The notes: a model not told the origin generated them from the sequence alone. Shown: positions 1 to 11,266, counted from the first letter of the stretch. The stretch is DNA of 64,000 nt from Lotus japonicus (GCF_012489685.1 NC_080046.1:26480223-26544222), one strand, 5' to 3'. Made by a program: numbers and translations.

Positions 1-13
1 GTGAATTGTGTTT

Positions 14-372
14 GGAATTGGCTCTCTTGTCTCAATTTTCTTTAGCTGTATCTCATTTTTGGTCCTGCAATTTATAGTTTGGGGAGGGAGCATTGTAGTT
101 AGGCCTAGTATTGAGTAGGCTTTAATCTTTAATTTGGGCTCATTGGTTTAGTACTTGCAGGGTCTGTAGTTTCTTGATGGAATCTTGGCTAATTTAGCTT
201 GATAGTTCCTTTGGTTTTGCTGTCGTTACAGTTAGTTCTTTGCTGCATAAACAGCAGCTCTTGTTTTTCTGTTTTTCTCCAGCTGGTTTTTCCCTTTCTT
301 TGTATAGGGTTGGGGTACCCCTAGTACCCCTTTATATTTATATCACTTTAGCTTATTAAAAAAAAAACACCA
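14..372 (+). mobile_element. 5'-truncated LINE tail with 13-bp TSD
   Basis: A short non-coding stretch ends in the sequence GGGGTACCCCTAGTACCCC, an AT-rich tract and a poly-A run (358-367). The same kind of tail closes the LINE at 10140-10213 (GGAGTACCCCTTGTACTCCC followed by A9). Both sides carry the direct repeat GTGAATTGTGTTT (1-13 and 373-385), which is the target-site duplication expected of target-primed reverse transcription. Only the 3' untranslated part is present; no ORF2 residues are visible. Confidence 0.75.
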
Positions 373-479
373 GTGAATTGTGTTTTTTACAGTCTTCTCT
401 TCATGTTCTTTAATGGTCTTGTGAATAAAGCTTGGGTGTATAAAAAAGTGATTAGAAACTACAACTTTCTGTCTTGTAG

Positions 480-574
480 GTGGAGCAATTGCATAAAATT
501 TTCAAACTTTGTGGCTCACCTTCTGAGGACTATTGGAGAAAATCAAAGTTGCCTCAGCATCTGCTTTGAAGAGT
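480..574 (+). pseudogene. Captured exon fragment of a CDK-like Ser/Thr kinase
   Basis: After an acceptor-like TTGTAG the frame reads VEQLHKIFKLCGSP then SEDYWRKSKLP. This is the segment just after the kinase core of plant CDK-like (CRK/IBS1-type) protein kinases. The frame then shifts and runs into a stop. The flanks look like introns, so the fragment was copied from genomic DNA, not from an mRNA. It lies upstream of the transposase inside CACTA-1, as expected for gene capture. No kinase catalytic loop is present, so no activity is expected. Confidence 0.7.
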
Positions 575-960
575 GAGGTGTGAAAATCTTGAGTGTCTTT
601 TGTATTGTTCACACTTATGAAATGCAACTCTATGAGTACATATAGAGAGTGGATGTTGGTATTGGGAAAATCATAAACTTTTATGAACGAAGGTTGTGGG
701 TTTCCTTGCAGCCTTAAGTTTTTTAATGTCATCTTTTTGCATATTTACTCATGTTTTAAAAATAATGCTTCTATATCATCTCTTTCTCATGTGTTCTCCT
801 TTATGTATACATATTGTCTCCACGACTTGAATATGATTGAAAATGGATGCAGTATGTCTTGCTCAACTAAAATTTTGCACTGCTTTTTTAGTTGTAGATT
901 ATTGTTTTAAAACTTGAGTATGCATTGCTCACTACTCTTTCATTTTGGTTTACTATTTAG

Positions 961-1061
961 TTCTTCTCAACGAAGCCTCTACCTTGTGATCCTTCAAGCT
1001 TGCCAAAGTATCCTCCTAGCAAAGAATTCGATGCCAAAGTACGAGATGAAGAAGCTAGAAG
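961..1061 (+). pseudogene. Second exon fragment of the same CDK-like kinase
   Basis: After a clear acceptor (TACTATTTAG) the frame reads FFSTKPLPCDPSSLPKYPPS and continues KEFDAKVRDEEARR up to a GTGGGT donor-like site. In plant CDK-like kinases this segment follows the one at 480-574 with one exon's worth of sequence between them; here that intervening coding part is missing or unrecognisable. The order and strand agree with a single captured gene segment that kept its introns. Confidence 0.75.
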
Positions 1062-1302
1062 GTGGGTGTTCACTTTTGGTGTGGAATTCTAGTTATATGT
1101 TAGTATTGCCAAAATGCACTAATACAAATTGCACTAATACAAATTGCAGTTCAAAGGGGATCCTTTATGTTTGTGTATCTCTGCAGTTATTGTAGTTGCA
1201 TCTTTTTGTGTAAAATTTGGTTGACTTAGGGTATGATGGTGATTAGAAATCGGTTTCCAATTTTTACTGGAATTTGATTTTTTTTTTGTCTTGTTTGTGC
1301 AG

Positions 1303-1423
1303 TATTACTATGAGCCAGGCACTGGAAGGCAGTTTCGCTCTCTGATAGTTGTTCAGCGAACTCTTCCACCTACTCCAGCTCTGGCAAACTCTTCCAGCCA
1401 CTGCAGAACTCTTCCATCTTGCT
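1303..1423 (+). pseudogene. Exon-like fragment, possibly methyl-CpG-binding domain protein
   Basis: Between an acceptor (TTTGTGCAG) and a donor (GTAAGT at 1424) an open exon begins YYYEPGTGRQFRSL. The pattern YYxEPxTGRxFRS resembles the later strands of the plant methyl-CpG-binding domain (MBD). The remainder is Pro/Ser-rich and not recognisable. If correct, CACTA-1 carries pieces of two different host genes ahead of its transposase. The match is short, so the family call is tentative. Confidence 0.4.
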
Positions 1424-1565
1424 GTAAGTTTATTTTCTAAGGTTGTGTTTAGCTTATCATTTGAAAAATGTTGATGAGTTTGGTCCCAGTGTCAATAATG
1501 TTAACTTTGGATCTAGATTAGCACAATAAAGTAATTTAATATCTGTTAATTTTCAGAACGTAGCT

Positions 1566-4500
1566 ATGGATCGTAGTTGGATGAGAGCTAATCGATTAAG
1601 TCATGAGTTTAATAATGGAGTGACTGAATTTCTAGAATTTGCTGATAAAAATCTTCCAAACAACAATGGACTTTTTCCATGTCCTTGTGTTTCTTGTGGG
1701 AACCGGGAACCAAAACTTACTAAGGATGAAATAAGGGACCATCTAGCTTGGACGGGGATTTGTCAAAATTATACACGATGGATATGGCATGGTGAAGTAG
1801 TAACTCCAAGTGTATCCCAAAGAGAGGAAGTTTGTGTAGATACGGATGATCGGCTGGAAGACATGATACATGATCTTGGAGAAGAATCATTTAAGAGAGC
1901 GCATGTGTATGATACTTTATGTAAAGACAAGGAAGAACCTTTGTACCCGGGATGCACAAACTTTACACGGTTGTCAGCTGTGTTAAGATTGTTTAATTTG
2001 AAGGCGAAAAATGGATGGAGTGATAAAAGTTTCACTGATTTGCTTGGATTGTTGAAAGAAATGCTTCCAAAAGGTAACACAATGCCGAATCGTCATTATG
2101 AAGCCAAGAAAGTATTGTGTCCGATGGGCATGGAGTATGAAAAAATACATGCATGCCCTAATGATTGCATCTTATACAGAAAAGAGTTTGAGAACTATGA
2201 TCATTGTCCGAAGTGCAAGGCGTCACGCTACAAAAAGAAAGATGGTGATTCCAGTGATGATGTGAGCACAAAGGGTCCTCCTGCAAAAGTGTTATGGTAC
2301 CTACCAATAATTTCAAGGTTCAAGAGATTGTTCTCTAATGCAAATGACGCAAAGAACCTTAGATGGCATGCAGAAGAGAGAATTGATGATGGAAAAATTC
2401 GCCATGTAGCTGATTCTTTGCAATGGAAGAAAATTGATTTGAATTTTGCCAAAGAGTCGAGAAACCTTAGACTTGGACTTGCTACCGATGGAATGAATCC
2501 GTATGGTAATCTAAGTTGTAACCATAGTTCATGGCATGTTCTCTTGATAATTTACAACCTATCTCCTTCGTTGTGCATGAAGCGTAAATATATGATGTTT
2601 TCTATGATGATTCCGGGCCCAAAACAACCAGGAAACGACATAGATGTTTATCTAAGTCCCCTGATTGATGATTTAAGATTGTTGTGGGAGCAAGGAGTTG
2701 ATGTTCTTGATGCGTATTCCGGTGAACATTTCAATATGCGTGCCATGTTGTTTTGCACCATCAACGACTTTCCGGCATATGGTAATTTGTCTGGTTACAG
2801 CGTTAAAGGGCATAAAGCGTGTCCTATTTGTGAGAAAGATACAAGTTACCATCAACTGAATCATGGAAGGAAGACTGTTTATCTTGGGCATCGGAAATTC
2901 TTAGACCGTTATCATCCATATCGTAAAAAGAAGAAAGCTTTCAACGGAGAAGCAGAGCATGGTGTTGCTCCAAAACCCTTGACTGGAGAGGAAGTTTATC
3001 AACGACAACAACATGTGAAGGTTATCTTTGGAAAGAAACAAAAGAAGCCCGCTGAAAAAAATATATGGAAAAAGAGGTCGGTGTTCTTTGATCTTCCATA
3101 TTGGTCAAGTCTTGATGTAAGACATTGTATTGATTTGATGCATGTAGAGAAAAATGTTTGTGATAGTCTAATTGGAACACTTCTTCACATTAAAGGCAAG
3201 ACAAAAGATGGGTTAAGTGCTCGTTTAGATTTGGCTGATATGGGTATACGAGAGTAATTAACTCCACAACAGATAGGTAACAAGACATATTTGCCTCCAG
3301 CATGTCACACTTTGTCTAAAAAGGAGAAAATAAGCTTTTGTGAGTGTTTAGAGGGTATCAAAGTACCACAAGGTTACTCATCAAATATCAAGAGACTTGT
3401 ATCAATGAAAGATCTCAAGTTAATTGGCTTAAAATCCCATGACTTTCATGTTCTGATGCAGCAACTACTACCAGTGGCTATTCGTGGAATACTGCCTATT
3501 AAAGTTAGGAAAACCATAACTAGGCTGTGCTTATTCTTCAATGCAATATGTAGTAAAGTCATTGATCCATTGAAGTTAGACGAGTTGGAAAATGAGGCTG
3601 CAGTCATCTTGTGTCAGTTGGAGATGCATTTTCCTCCTTCATTTTTTGACATTATGGAACACTTGATTGTTCATTTGGTAAGGGAGATTAGATTGTGTGG
3701 TCCAGTTTGTTTAAGGTGGATGTATCCAGTAGAGCGGTACATGAAGATCCTAAAAGGGTATACTATGAATCCACACCGTCCGGAAGCTTCGATTGTGGAA
3801 AGATACATTGCAGAAGAAGCTATTGAGTTTTGTTCAAACTATTTGTCAGAAGCGGATGCTATAGGGGTTCCAAAGTCTCGTCTTGATGGAAGATGTGAAG
3901 GTATGGGTACACAAGGTTTAAATATCAAGTGCATGACTTGGAAGTTACTTCATCCAGCGCATTTGTATATATTGAATAACACCGATGAAGTTCAACCTTA
4001 CTTAGCTGCCCACAAAAGCTTTCTAAAGGAAAACTACCCCAAGATGAATGAAAAAGTGTTGTTAAAAGAGCATAATAAGAGTTTCTCTGAATGGTTTAAA
4101 GAAAGAATTTCTAATGATGATAGTGCTTCTGATACAATAAAACGACTCTCATTTGAGCCTAAATGTAACGTTATGACTTGGAGTGCATATGATATTAATA
4201 AAACTTCCTTTTATACAAAATCAAAGGATGATAGAAGTACTATGCAAAATAGTGGGGTTATGGTTGTGGCCGAGTACATGCACTTCTTTAGTTCAAAAGA
4301 TAAAAGACCTATTATGGCATCTACACCGTACTTTGGGGTGATTGAAGAGATTTGGGAGGTCGACTATGTTACATTTACAGTGCCTGTATTTAAATGCAAG
4401 TGGGTCGATATTTCCAGTGGTGTAAGAATTGATGAATTTGGATACACACTGGTTGATCTTTCCAAGGTAGCTTATAGGGATGAACCTTTCATTATGGCAT

Positions 4501-4724
4501 CCCAAGCAAAACAAGTGTTTTATGTCACAGATCCTTCTAACAAAAGGTGGTCAGTGGCTCTACAACCAAAAACCACACATGGTAACGATGAAACCCTTCA
4601 TATTTCTGAGATTCCTTCTTCTGCAACAAATGTGCTTACCTCCAATGAAGGAAATGAAGAAAATGAAGTAGACGATGTGCAAGTTAGTCGTTTGGATCAT
4701 GAAGAAGGGATATGGGAGAGCTAG
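1566..4724 (+). pseudogene. TNP2-type CACTA transposase, one in-frame stop
   Basis: A frame of about 1,052 codons is interrupted only by TAA at 3255-3257. The N-terminus (MDRSWM, then FPCPCVSCGN with paired Cys) is the transposase-associated zinc-binding domain. The middle is the TNP2/Transposase_21 core, ending at the conserved region CIDLMHVEKNVCDSL. After the stop the same frame continues with LTPQQIGNKTYLPPACHTLS, then the DUF4218 region (MHFPPSFFDIMEHLIVHL, WMYPVERYMK) and the DUF4216 region (PYFGVIEEIWEVDY). The family normally has Glu or a similar residue at the stop position, so a single G-to-T-type change explains the break. The protein would bind the element ends and catalyse excision; this copy is probably inactive unless the stop is read through. 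Confidence 0.9.
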
Positions 4725-4965
4725 TAAGTTTTCATTTTTTGTTGGATCGAATAAGTTAGTAAATTCAGTTTATATGCTTGATTAATTAGTTTATATGTCA
4801 ATAGTTTATATGCTAATGATGTTGATGATGCTGCTATTATTGCATTTATATGTCAACACATGTTATATCTACTTGATTAATTAGTTTATATGCTAATGAT
4901 GCTGCTATTATTGCATTTATTTGTGCTTTCATTCTGACATCTTTTTATTTTGTTTAAACAGATAC

Positions 4966-7834
4966 ATGGCTGATTCAACCAACATCCCTCTTTCGTCTGG
5001 TGAACCTAGTCATTCGTCTAGTGAACCTAAAAGGAGAAAGGTTAGAGGTTGCACTAAGATGATTAAAATTACCAAAATTCGGAAAACAGGTGTGAAATTG
5101 AAGATTGAGTTTGATCCACAAACTGGGAAATGTTATGGTGAAAATTCAGACGAGTTTAAGAGTTATGCAGCATTTCTTGCTCGAAGTACTTGTAGTATTT
5201 TAATAGATGAGTGCCCGCTGGTACATAAAGACATTAAAAATTCAATTTGGGATGATCTCAAGGTATTATTGCTGTATTTTTAATTCACTGTTTACCCATT
5301 CATTTTGTATCTATTGATCTTAGGTAGTAACACCAACTTTTTTTTATGTATATAGCTTCATTTTGATATTAGAGAAAGTGATGATGAATTGAAGAAAAAA
5401 TGGATCACGTGGTTGGGGGACCGATGGAGAGGTTTTAAGACACAACTTACATCCGAATATATTACCAACCCCAAGCCCGATCGCCCTCCTCCATATGTAG
5501 TGTACCCTTATATTAAAGAAGATGTATGGGAGAAGTTTGTCGAGTCTCGAAATACCTCTGAATTTAAGGTTAGTAGTAATAGTATTTTTTTTTACATGGT
5601 AAAAGCTATCAAGTTAATTTTGTTTTCTTTAGTTTTAATTATCAAATGTTTGCACTTGTTGAGTTAAATAAGTGAATTGTTTTCATGATTCATATTCATC
5701 AAGTGTGATAAACTGTTTGTCTTCCTCTAATATGAATAAACTGATTCATATTCTTGCTTATGTTTTCGGTTTGTTTTTTCTGGATTGCTCCTTGATCAGT
5801 AACCTTGCTTATGTGTTGGCTTTCTATTGTTTAACAAACAAATTTAGGAAAAAAGTCAAAAGGGTAGGGATAATGTGGCTAAGAATCTTCACCCACATAC
5901 ATTATCTCGTGGAGGATATGATTTGCTTGAGCAGAAAATGATTAAAGAAAATAGTCAAGAACTAGACGCATCAGGAGAACTAGATTGTATTCCATCTCCA
6001 CCGTCACGTCATGACAAATGGAAGAGAGCACGACAAAAGCGAGGGGGAGAATACACATCAGAGGCTACACGAGTTGTTGCTGAAAAAATTGTAAGTAAAA
6101 GACCTTTTCCATGATTACTTTGTAATTATGCTTGTATGTGTTCCTTGTATGCGGCCTCATTCTTTTCCACTAATGAAATATTAAATTTATGTGTTCTGAC
6201 AATCTGTGTTTTGCAAATGTAGGACTCACTGGTTGAAGAAAATGAAAAAGGAACCGTTGTTTTAGAAGGACGTGATGATATCTTGACAAAGGCAATTGGA
6301 ACATCTGAGCATGGTGGTCGTGTTCGTGGTGTTGGACGATTTGCTAATCTAACCAATTACTTCGGAAGGTCTTCATGTCGAACACAATCCATAGATGTTA
6401 ATGTGATTGAAGCACGACTTGAGGCTAAACTTGAAGAAAAACTTGCAGCAAAGATTAAAGCAGAATGTAAAGAAGAGTTTGAACAACAGTTGTCCCTAGC
6501 GCAAGACAAGATGCAACAGTCATTTATGGAGACTCTTAGGACTATGGGTTTGTCTGAAATCTCCCCAACAACCAAACAAGTAGATCAAAATGTTTTTGGT
6601 CTTAGAAGCACAAAAGGTTCTTGTTCCGCCGCACAAGAAAATTGCAAGGAGGACTCAGCCACTGACAATGTTCAGAGAGTGTTATTTATGCTTTTGAAAG
6701 AGCAAAAACATGTATCTTTACCATTACAACATGAACCTGAGGTAGAAAACTTTTGGATTTCACCAAAGTGTATTAAAGAGTTGTTGGTGGGTACGGCTTG
6801 GCTTGACTGTTCTATTCTACAAGTTTGGTGCACGTAAGTACACTATCTTTTTTACTATTATCTTTTATAACTGCAATATTCAATATCAATTTCAAATTTA
6901 TTCAGGTATATCCATCGTCTATGTATTGAAAGAAACAAATCAGATGTGTTTGGAATCTTGGACCCAGTAATCTTGAGTTTAACAGGTCCAAATGTCCAAA
7001 GGTCTAAAAAGAGAGTTCAAACACACATACAATCTAAGTTACGTGATGTCAACAAAGTGTGTTACTTAGCACCATATCTTGCTGAGTAAGTATATGTAAA
7101 TTTGTGTTTTCTTTTATTTGTTTTTAATCCAAATATACCTTACATAACACACTTATTGTTCTTCCACGCTTACAGAGGGCATTGGCAATTAATTATCATT
7201 TGTCCTAAAGACAATACTTTAGTACTCCTTTGTTCATTACACAATGATCTTCATTCACCAATGAAGGACACTGTTACAAAGTAAGTGTATATTTTATGTC
7301 GTTTTTGTTATATATTTATGTCCTATTACCCTGAAATGTTTAATTTTCTTTGATGATTGTTTTCAATTTTTTTGATATAGAGCTATGGCTGTTTATCAAG
7401 CGGCCCAGGGTAATAGGAAAAGGACTGAATGGCTTTGTCCCAAAGTAAGTGTAGTGTAGATTATGACTGCGTTTTGTTGTTGTTGTTTTGATATATATTA
7501 AGTGTATAAAAATCGAATTCATTTGTAGGCAAGGTTGAAGCCTAATGGGAATGATTGTGGATATTATGTGATGAAGAATATGCTTGACATTGTCTCTGCT
7601 AATATTACTAAGTCTTGGATGGAGGTATTTTAATTTTATGATAAGTTAAATGTTTGTCTCCTAGTTTGTCATACTGTTTGAGTTGCGTTCTTCATCAAAA
7701 TGTCACAAACCTTGTATTTGAACCCATTGTACAAATTGTAGGTATTCAATGATCCAACAGCATTAAAAGAAGAAGAGTTGTATGATTTGCGAAACAGTTG
7801 GGCAACTTGTTTTCTTGACTTGTATAAACATTAG
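4966..7834 (+). CDS. CACTA-encoded protein with C-terminal Ulp1-like cysteine protease
   Basis: Nine exons with GT-AG borders can be placed: 4966-5262, 5356-5568, 5848-6090, 6223-6833, 6906-7085, 7176-7280, 7381-7444, 7529-7624 and 7742-7834. They total 1,902 nt, an open frame of 633 residues. The first half has the plant En/Spm (Ptta-type) transposase pattern (KWITWLGDRWRGFK, later HPHTLSRGGYDLLEQK). A Glu/Lys-rich coiled coil follows in exon 4. The C-terminus matches Ulp1/SENP-type C48 peptidases as carried by plant CACTA elements: the His is in EGHWQLIII (exon 6) and the nucleophile Cys in PNGNDCGYYVMK (7556-7558). It lies 240 bp after the transposase on the same strand. The splice model is by eye, but all phases agree. 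Confidence 0.8.
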
Positions 7835-7922
7835 AATTTATCAGGTTTGTGCCTAAACTGTCTGAATTCCCTTAGCTCTCTTTGTATTGTGCATTTGTCT
7901 GCACCTGCATTTGTCTTTGCTG

Positions 7923-8468
7923 CACTTGAGTACTTTGTTATAGTCTAGTTTTTGATTCTCTTAGTCTTTGTTTTGGCTATATGTTGCTTGTTGAGTTGTT
8001 TAGCTGAAATATTGATCATTTCATTAGTTTGTTTATGTTGGATTGATTGAATTGCTGGGAATTTTGCTGATATGGACAGTAGATTGGTGGAGGGATGATT
8101 GAATGGATTCAAATGAGGCACTTTTTATGCTGAATTGCGTGGCTCAGAATTTCAAGTGGTAGTGAATCTCTTTTTGTTGTATTGGTAGTGAATTTCACTT
8201 GTGTACTTTGTTATAGTCTAGTTTTTGATTCTCTTAGTCTTTGTTTTGGCTATATGTTGCTTGTTGAGTTGTTTAGCTGAAATATTGATCATTTCATTAG
8301 TTTGTTTATGCTGGATTGATTGAATTGCTGGGAATTTTGCTGATATGGACAGTAGATTGGTGGAGAGATGATTGAATGGATTCAAATGAGGCACTTTTTA
8401 TGCTGAATTGCGTGGCTCAGAATTTCAAGTGGTAGTGAATCTCTTTTTGTTGTATTGGTGGTGGATCA
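7923..8468 (+). repeat. 273-bp direct tandem duplication
   Basis: Two head-to-tail copies (about 7923-8195 and 8196-8468) with very few mismatches, for example the shared TACTTTGTTATAGTCTAG at 7931 and 8204. It sits just downstream of the Ulp1-like gene in non-coding sequence of CACTA-1. Confidence 0.9.
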
Positions 8469-9001
8469 GTGCGCAATCAAGGAGACCCGTGTTCTTTGAC
8501 AGCAAGGAATATGATAGCTTTTTGTTATTTGGAAAGTAGGTCTTGGAGGCTTGGTAAAATTTTGGACAGTTTGTTGCCTTTGGATTATTAGCTTTAGAGT
8601 TCTTACTATCTTATTGCTTAGTAGTTCGAGACCTTACTACCTTAGTCTTTTCTTTAGCTTAGCTAGTTTATCTTTCTTTCTATTGTAGCTTGTTGTTCTG
8701 TTTAGCCATCCTTTGTTTTGGCTACTTTGCAGTTACTTTGTATTTCGGCCTTGGACCGTTTCCTATATTTTATATGTATATTTGGTTTTTTTCAAAAAAA
8801 TATTTGGCAATGCATGATCAGTTTTATTTGGCAATGCATGATCAATTATTACTTATCAGTGAATTACTCTTTTTAAAGAAGATTGGTGATGTAAAATTAT
8901 TCAGCTCAAATTACTGTAAAAAAACTGAAAAAAAAAAGAAGAGATTTCACCTCGGTTAGAATATAAGCTGATGTAAAATATGTAAAAAAAAAAAAAAAAA
9001 A
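8469..9001. other. Non-coding 3' stretch of CACTA-1
   Basis: AT-rich sequence without a credible ORF. It contains a small direct repeat of GGCAATGCATGATCA (about 8807 and 8831) and a long A-run just before the subterminal repeats. Confidence 0.5.
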
Positions 9002-9300
9002 GAATTTACATCGGTTGCGTGAACAACCGATGTGAAATGTATCGATTTCACATCGGTTGTTCTCTACCAACCGATGTGAAATGTAGAGATTTCACATCGG
9101 TTATATGTCGCGCCCGATGTAAAAAATAACTTTCCACATCGGTTATATGTCGCGCCCGATGTAAAAAATAACTTTTCACATCGGTTGTATACCCGATGTG
9201 AAAAGTTGGGGACATACCACATCACCTTTGCTTACATCGGTTGATAACCGATGTGAAAAGTACTTTTCCCCCGATGTGAAAAGTACTTTTTGTAGTAGTG
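9002..9300. repeat. CACTA-1 right subterminal repeats and terminal inverted repeat
   Basis: Many copies in both orientations of a short motif close to TTTCACATCGGTT / ACCGATGTGAAA, ending in CTTTTTGTAGTAGTG (9286-9300). Such arrays are the transposase-binding region of CACTA elements. The last five bases, TAGTG, define the element border. Confidence 0.9.
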
Positions 9301-10213
9301 TATGGAACACAACTGTCAAGGCGTGAGACTGCTGATGGACAGTTTTATAAGGCGATTTGGTCAAGCCCGGTACCGTCGAAAGTGGCTGGGTTAGCATGGA
9401 AGGTGGCACTCCAGAGATTGCCGACAATTGACAACCTTGCAAAGAGAGGCGTAGTTGTTAATCTAAATGGTCAAGGAAGCTGCGCATTCTGTAGAAGGCA
9501 TGATGAAGATAATTCCCATGTCATCTTTACATGTAGCTTCTCATATGGGATTTGGATGGCATGCTATAACTGGCTGAAAGTGCAGACTGTCCTTCCGAGG
9601 GATTGTATAACACATTTTGAGCATCATGGAATGTGGGGAGTAGGGGGAAACCGAAAGACAAAATGGCGAGTTATCTGGTTAGCCGTGGTATGGAGCCTGT
9701 GGTTACATCGTAATGCAATTGTTTTCAGAGGTGAGCAAGTCAATTCTGAATCTGTGCTAGAATGGATTAAGCTTAGATCTTGGCTTTGGTTGCGGTCTTT
9801 AGTCGCAGATTTTAAAGTCTCGTTCCAAGAGTGGTGGAGAGAGCCACAAGCTTGCATGTCCATTATATTGTGATTAAGGGGATTTCATAGCTGCTGATTT
9901 AATATATGCTGGGATGGACTTGCAGCAGTAGCTTATCTACACTCTAGCTGTCAAAATTGAAAGTAAATGGTGGAGATGGAGTTCAAGTATCGTTTTTTCT
10001 CTCATGCTGACATGGTCGAAGGGTAGACTTGGGGTGTGGATATTAAATTTCCGTGGGGCATATGTATCTAAATGGCTACCCTCTGTTATCAGGCTAATTT
10101 GCCAAGTTTTTTATAAGTTTTCTGCTTCTCTCCTTTACTTTATCCATGTATTAAGGGTTGGAGTACCCCTTGTACTCCCTTTTAATGCATTCATTTGGTT
10201 TATCAAAAAAAAA
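9301..10213 (+). mobile_element. LINE 3' part: RT zinc-binding domain and tail
   Basis: An open frame to 9873 begins exactly at the CACTA-1 border. It reads as the C-terminal zf-RVT domain of plant L1-type LINEs: FYKAIWSSPVPSKVAGLAWK, then CAFCRRHDEDNSHVIFTC (Cys/His pattern), then WLAVVWSLWLHRNAIVF. A 3' untranslated region follows, ending in GGAGTACCCCTTGTACTCCC, an AT-rich stretch and A9. The 5' part of the LINE is beyond CACTA-1 and not in the window. The apparent start codon at 9298 is chance; the true reading frame came from upstream. Confidence 0.85.
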
Positions 10214-10609
10214 TGTTACCACATGTGATATAGTATATTTTTGACAAGTGGAGTATAATTAATTAAGAGATAACGAATTAGATCGATCTAGATATTATGC
10301 ATGTGCATCACATTGTTAATATTTTGTTTATAAACGCCATGGGATCTGGGCTAGCATCTTCCATGTGTAACTTTGTAAGAATTAATTCTTTGGCTTTTGT
10401 AAAAAGTAGTTAACTTTAAGAACGAAACCTTCATTTCACTATGTAGGTCTCTTTCTCTTTGGATATATATTAGCTAGAATTCTTGTTCTATATTCCATCT
10501 TTCTGAGTTTAACATCGTTTACTTTTAGTATCCAATATTTACTCTTTCTAAACATATATCCCTTGATCAAGTCTTCAAAAGTCTCACAAAATGTAAAACA
10601 TAATATTGC
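10214..10609. other. Unassigned AT-rich spacer
   Basis: Lies between the LINE tail and CACTA-2. I see no gene, repeat or RNA structure here. It ends with the ATC target site at 10610-10612. Confidence 0.4.
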
Positions 10610-10612
10610 ATC

Positions 10613-10915
10613 CACTACAAGAAAACTTGTTTTTTTTTTGATTAACAAGAAAACTTGTTTTTAGTGGCACTATATTGGTGGCATTTACCAAAAAGTGCCA
10701 CAAACGTATATTATTCTGGCATTTAATCAGAATGTCATTAATATAAAAACGTATTCGTAGCTAATTAGCAGTAATTTGGTATGAATTTTCTAAAGTGGCA
10801 CTTAACTTACATGGCACTAATTTAAAAACGCATTCCTAGCTAATTAGCAGCTATTTAGTAGCAATTTTCTGAAGTGGCACTTAACTTAAATGCCACAAAT
10901 AGCCCTTTTCAATTT
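10613..10915. repeat. CACTA-2 left terminal and subterminal repeats
   Basis: The terminus CACTACAAG is followed by a 17-bp duplication of CAAGAAAACTTGTTTTT and several copies of GTGGCA(C/T)TT / AAATGCCACAAA in both orientations. A longer unit (AACGCATTCCTAGCTAATTA and a close copy about 70 bp earlier) is also duplicated. Confidence 0.8.
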
Positions 10916-11074
10916 TAATATATAATTTTTTTTTAACTTTCACTCACACAGTTCTAGATTTTTATACTAAAATGGGAAAAGAAAAACCTTATATACTTCC
11001 TCTCTCCTCCACGAGTGCCCCTTCCTTTTTTGCCCCTTCTTCATCTTTCCCAAACCCTAACACCACCTTCCGCC

Positions 11075-11266
11075 ATGGCACCACCACCAATGACGGCAAT
11101 AACCGCCACCTCCTTTCCTCCTCCGTCGGATCCCTCTACAAATACCTTCCTCCTTCGCCCACAACTACTAGATCGCTATCGTTCCCTCTGCCGCCTCCTC
11201 ATCGATCTCAGCGGCACCACCAACACCACCTTCCACATCGGCGTCCAATTCAAACTCCGAGAATGA
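11075..11266 (+). CDS. Small ORF of unknown origin in CACTA-2, possible captured first exon
   Basis: A 63-codon frame starts at an ATG in good context (CGCCATGGCA) and begins MAPPPMTAITATSFPPPSDP, ending in FHIGVQFKLRE. The upstream sequence has a TATA-like CTTATATAC (about 10988) and a pyrimidine-rich leader, and the ORF is much more GC-rich than its surroundings. This resembles the first coding exon of a host gene caught inside the element. I do not recognise the family. An overlapping frame from 10972 is also open, so the frame choice is uncertain. Confidence 0.35.
   Translation: MAPPPMTAITATSFPPPSDPSTNTFLLRPQLLDRYRSLCRLLIDLSGTTNTTFHIGVQFKLRE

Larger units (their letters stand above)
1..9300 (+). 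mobile_element. CACTA-1 transposon, right part (left end outside window)
   Basis: An En/Spm (CACTA) DNA transposon whose right terminus is seen at 9286-9300, where the reverse strand reads CACTACTACAAAAAG. It holds a TNP2-type transposase (1566-4724), a second multi-exon gene with an Ulp1-like protease (4966-7834), a 273-bp tandem duplication and a right subterminal block of inverted short repeats. No matching left terminus occurs between 1 and 1566, so the left end lies upstream of the window. The element splits a LINE coding region that resumes at 9301. The transposase frame has one nonsense codon, so the copy is probably not autonomous today. Confidence 0.85.

Noticed and set aside
928..940. 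TCACTACTCT as a possible CACTA left end
   Set aside because: It does not continue as the TIR seen at 9286-9300 and has no subterminal repeats.
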